Part shown: in pieces, positions 22,319-24,718 of the stretch
How the letters are laid out: each line of letters opens with the position of its first letter
Numbering within the stretch: the stretch's first letter is position 1
Source: JBAJNN01 sp036881905
Lineage (GTDB): Bacteria > Pseudomonadota > Alphaproteobacteria > Rhizobiales > Im1
Reading direction: 5' to 3'
Length of the DNA stretch: 24,718 nt
Assembly (NCBI GenBank): GCA_036881905.1
Contig: JBAJNN010000031.1
Coordinates: 1-24,718 of the forward strand
The notes under the pieces: generated by a model
The model's input: the letters and a program-made list of their open reading frames with translations, nothing else
Databases searched by the model: none
What the model was told of the DNA's origin: nothing
Made by a program: the position numbers and the translations under genes

Positions 22319-23188
22319 TTAAGATGGTTTATAAAGAGCGCACAAAAGACCGGCCATGATCAGCGCCGCGCCGAGCGATCCCACCAGACTTAAAGTATCG
22401 CCGAACAGCAGGAAGGCCATGAGCGACGCGAAAAGCGGATCGCTGGTTTCGATGACCTGCACGCTGCCGGCATTCCCACCCATGATGGCCTTGGTGGTCA
22501 GCCAGAATCCGCCGATGGTCGGCAGGATAACAAGCGCGACAACGGGCCAGATGGCCGACAGGGGTGGCAGCGCGAAACCATAGTAGACCCAGGGCGCGGA
22601 CAGATACAGGCTGCCAAAGCCGAAAAGCCAGACGAGATGAGGCAATCCGCTGCCAATAGTGAAGAGTTTGGCCGAGAAAATGAACAGAGCGTAACCCAAG
22701 CCGCCCAAAAGGGCCAGAATGATGCCGAGCCGCGACCCGGTCATATGGCCTTCATGGGAGTAAAGCAACCCGACCCCGGCGAGGATCAGGCAGAAGGCTA
22801 TCAGCTTTGCCAGGGTGACTTTTTCTTTCAAGATCAGGGAGGAAAGCACGAGAGTGCCGCCTCCGGCCGCATAAGTGAGAAAGGACACCAGCGGAATAGC
22901 GGCTTCGGCAAAGGCCCAGGTTTCAAAAAAGTAAAGGCAGAACACGCCGAGAAAGGCAAGGAGAGCAAAATGCCGAGCGCGATGACGCAACAGGACCAAT
23001 CGCTCCCGCAGTTCCGGCTGCGACAGGCACAGAGCCGAAAGGAGCAAAAACGCCCCGCAGCATTTTAGGAAGGCAATCTGGTTATGGGTAGCCCCCGCCG
23101 CAAAGCCGAATCGATTGAACGACCCGATGGTTCCATTGGCCATGGCGGCAAGCAGCGCAAAGAATTCCGGCCTCGGGCGCAGCCTCAT
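22319..23188 (-). CDS. EamA-family (drug/metabolite transporter) exporter
   Basis: A 289-aa inner-membrane protein with about ten hydrophobic helices arranged as two repeated halves of five, the EamA layout. The end of the first half, TYAAGGGTLVLSSLILKEKV, and of the second, SDPLFASLMAFLLFGDTL, carry the conserved glycine or acidic residue before the last helix seen in this superfamily. Relatives export amino acids or other metabolites; the substrate cannot be told from sequence. Its ATG overlaps the stop of the broken desaturase gene as ATGA (23185-23188), so it probably depends on that gene's translation. It faces narI and is not obviously tied to nitrate use. Confidence 0.85.
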   Translation of the reverse strand: MRLRPRPEFFALLAAMANGTIGSFNRFGFAAGATHNQIAFLKCCGAFLLLSALCLSQPELRERLVLLRHRARHFALLAFLGVFCLYFFETWAFAEAAIPLVSFLTYAAGGGTLVLSSLILKEKVTLAKLIAFCLILAGVGLLYSHEGHMTGSRLGIILALLGGLGYALFIFSAKLFTIGSGLPHLVWLFGFGSLYLSAPWVYYGFALPPLSAIWPVVALVILPTIGGFWLTTKAIMGGNAGSVQVIETSDPLFASLMAFLLFGDTLSLVGSLGAALIMAGLLCALYKPS

Positions 23189-24206
23189 ATCACCGTCTCC
23201 GCATTCGGGGCGGAAAGACGCCCAGAGACGGCAGAAACATGATTCTTGATCACAAAACCGATAAAACTCACCCGTTGTGGCGTTTGGCGCGAGAAAATGC
23301 CTCCCCAGAGGCTATCCCAAGCACGAAATTCCGCATCTTCGCGCAAGATTCCGGTGGCCTCACCGAGGTTCCAATGCAGAATCTGAGGCAGAAGATGGTG
23401 GGTTAAATGATAGTTATCGCCGTGCATTCCGATAAACAGCCGCTCATACCATGCCGCATAACGATTGCGCGCAGCATACATCGACTCATTCAGGCCCGCT
23501 CTCATCATCGGGAAGTGCTCGGATAATTCGCTCAGCCATCCGATCATTGCAAAGGCTGTAACATATGGCAACCACCAAAAGAGGAGTAAATCCAACACGA
23601 CCCCCGCCCAAACCGCGGTTGCCGCGATGGCGACATGCACCGCGATCAACATCAGGGTCTCGGCACGATAGCGCGAATCGAGAAGGTCACCAAACAGCCG
23701 ATCACGCAAAATAAATACGATATAATGCGGCGTACGCACGCCCAAAAGCGGCATGATCAGATAGCGTAGGATAAACCGCCTTCGCGTCTGGCTCGCGTAA
23801 ACGCCCTCGCTCAACATATAGGCGAAATCGGGATCTGCCGCTTCTTCTCCGATTTTAGGATGGTGGTTGAGACATGAGAGGCTCTGTAGGCGGACAAGGA
23901 CTGCAAAATCGTCCAACCACATACAACCCGGCCTATGGTCTCATTAAGCATTTTCGAAGCAAACAGAGTACCGTGCGCGGCGTCATGCAATAGACTGGCT
24001 AAGGCGCGCTGTCTCGCGCCTATGAACAGGACCGACAGGGGAATAAAATAGCAACTCCACCAAACACACGCTGAGATTGACAACCCTATCCACACAATAT
24101 CGCTACCCAAGGCGATGAAGCCGTGGTAATTATCCCGCTCACACAGTTCTTTTAGTTTTTGCTTCTGTGTTATGGTCAGAGAAGGTCGAGAAAAATCGTT
24201 GTGCAT
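23185..24206 (-). pseudogene. Fatty-acid desaturase, interrupted by a frameshift
   Basis: Together two frames make one membrane desaturase of about 340 aa, a di-iron enzyme that puts double bonds or hydroxyls into acyl chains. The first frame (from ATG 24204-24206, GGGAG eight bases upstream) holds histidine box 1, HDAAHG, and reaches AYRASHV. The protein continues in another frame as LNHHPKIGEEAADPDFAYML and on to YHLTHHLLPQ (box 3). Restoring one base near 23870-23885 would give SHV-LNHH, a proper second box of the HxxxHH kind. All three boxes are otherwise intact, so the break is recent or a sequencing error. The first frame could be extended upstream to 24380, but that part does not look like desaturase. 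24207-24393 holds nothing recognisable. Confidence 0.7.
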
Positions 24207-24393
24207 CCTAGACACTCCCGCATGAGCGGATAAGGCTTCGTCATAAATTAAAAATTCGCTTATGTTTTTGTATTCTAGCGCGGTCAAACAACAATGCAAC
24301 CTGAAACGCTCCGGGAATGTATGGGGCGGTAAGCACAGCCGCGCTGCCAGCGTCACCTCCGGCCTCCGTTCGATCGGCATTGATGATGACCGC

Positions 24394-24560
24394 TTAGAGC
24401 ATTTTCCGTGGTAATGAACTCACGGAAATTTCTCTGGTTGATTGTTTTTCAAGCATAATCCTGATCGTCCTCGTTTCTCCGGATCGGATTATGCACATCC
24501 TTATGGCCGCATAATCTTGTCGATCCTTGGCTCACGCTTGTGGATCGGATTATGCTCTAG
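24394..24560 (-). repeat. Dispersed repeat, copy D (compound), next to the right IS
   Basis: In the same orientation as copy A it contains TTAGAGC, a perfect dyad TTTCCGTG/CACGGAAA (24402-24427), and two successive versions of the repeat's distal half. One is 24443-24494 (AAGCATAATCCTGATCG then TCTCCGGATCGGATTATGC). The other is 24509-24560 (GCATAATCTTGTCGATCC then TGGATCGGATTATGCTCTAG). It ends in CTAG, exactly where the IS481-type element begins. Confidence 0.65.
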
Positions 24561-24561
24561 C

Positions 24562-24718
24562 TGTGAGCTTTCAATATGTTGTCGATTCGGGCCTGACCGG
24601 GGAGACTGGAGTTACCGAGCTTCAGACCTCCTTGGAGGCAAGCCCGAATGAACATCCACAAGACTGCCCGACTGACGCCGCTGGGTCGAGAGCGGTTGGT
24701 GAAGATGATGCTGTGCGG
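24562..24718 (+). mobile_element. Right IS481-family insertion sequence, end only
   Basis: Begins TGTGAGCTTTCAA directly after TCTAGC (24556-24561), matching the NCTAGN target known for IS481. It is the inverted counterpart of 1-140. The same 3-base block after CAA differs between the copies (TAT here, CCG there). Only the first 157 bases are in the window, with the transposase start. Confidence 0.75.
24648..24718 (+). CDS. IS481-family transposase, N-terminal fragment (cut by window edge)
   Basis: Visible residues are MNIHKTARLTPLGRERLV followed by KMMLC, the standard N-terminus of this transposase family. GGAGG precedes the ATG by about a dozen bases. It points out of the window to the right, opposite to the copy at 1-54. 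Intactness cannot be judged. Confidence 0.75.
   Translation, partial: MNIHKTARLTPLGRERLVKMMLC

Noticed and set aside
1..24718. CRISPR arrays, tRNA or rRNA genes, ModE or NarXL genes
   Set aside because: No regularly spaced repeats, no cloverleaf or rRNA segment and no two-component or ModE-type reading frame were seen in the window.

Overview
The window looks like a piece of an alphaproteobacterial chromosome or large plasmid. The grounds are GC-rich coding sequence, dispersed repeats of about 100 bp with ends related to AGAGCATGATC, an IS481-type insertion sequence, and a membrane-bound NarGHI system with a NarK2-like carrier. The order cannot be fixed from this sequence; Rhodospirillales or Rhizobiales relatives are my guess.

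Layout. (1) 1-140: the left end of an IS481-family element whose transposase runs out of the window to the left. (2) 248-6254, minus strand: one tightly packed operon, moeA-moaD-moaE-mobA-moeB-modA-modB-modC, in which most junctions are ATGA overlaps. It makes and finishes molybdenum cofactor and imports molybdate. (3) 6401-7865: a gene-poor, visibly more A+T-rich stretch with one dispersed repeat and a tandemly duplicated, decaying pair of small unknown genes. (4) 7879-12290, minus strand: a MoaC-MoaB fusion, moaA, and a large secreted-looking protein with FG-GAP and RTX-like repeats. (5) 12545-13408, minus strand: a Crp/Fnr-family regulator with an unusual cysteine-rich C-terminal tail. (6) 13590-22238, plus strand: narK-narG-narH-narJ-narI, the nitrate carrier, the respiratory nitrate reductase and its chaperone. 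(7) 22319-24206, minus strand: an EamA-family exporter preceded by a frameshifted fatty-acid desaturase. (8) 24394-24718: another dispersed repeat, and a second IS481-family copy inserted at its edge in inverted orientation to the first.

Together the genes form a nearly self-sufficient nitrate-respiration module. ModABC brings in molybdate. MoaA, MoaC-MoaB, MoaD, MoaE and MoeB build and adenylate molybdopterin. MoeA inserts Mo, and MobA attaches GMP to give the bis-MGD form that NarG needs. NarK moves nitrate and nitrite, NarJ matures the enzyme, and NarI feeds electrons from quinol. The Crp/Fnr protein sits between the two arms and is the natural candidate regulator; an FNR-like site lies upstream of narK. 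Because outward-facing IS481 copies bound the block, it may be or have been a mobile unit. The most unusual points are: a dispersed repeat that appears to be read as protein inside the FG-GAP gene, the same repeat lodged between narJ and narI, the Cys tail of the regulator, the Gly/Cys tail of NarH, and the duplicated small-gene pair.
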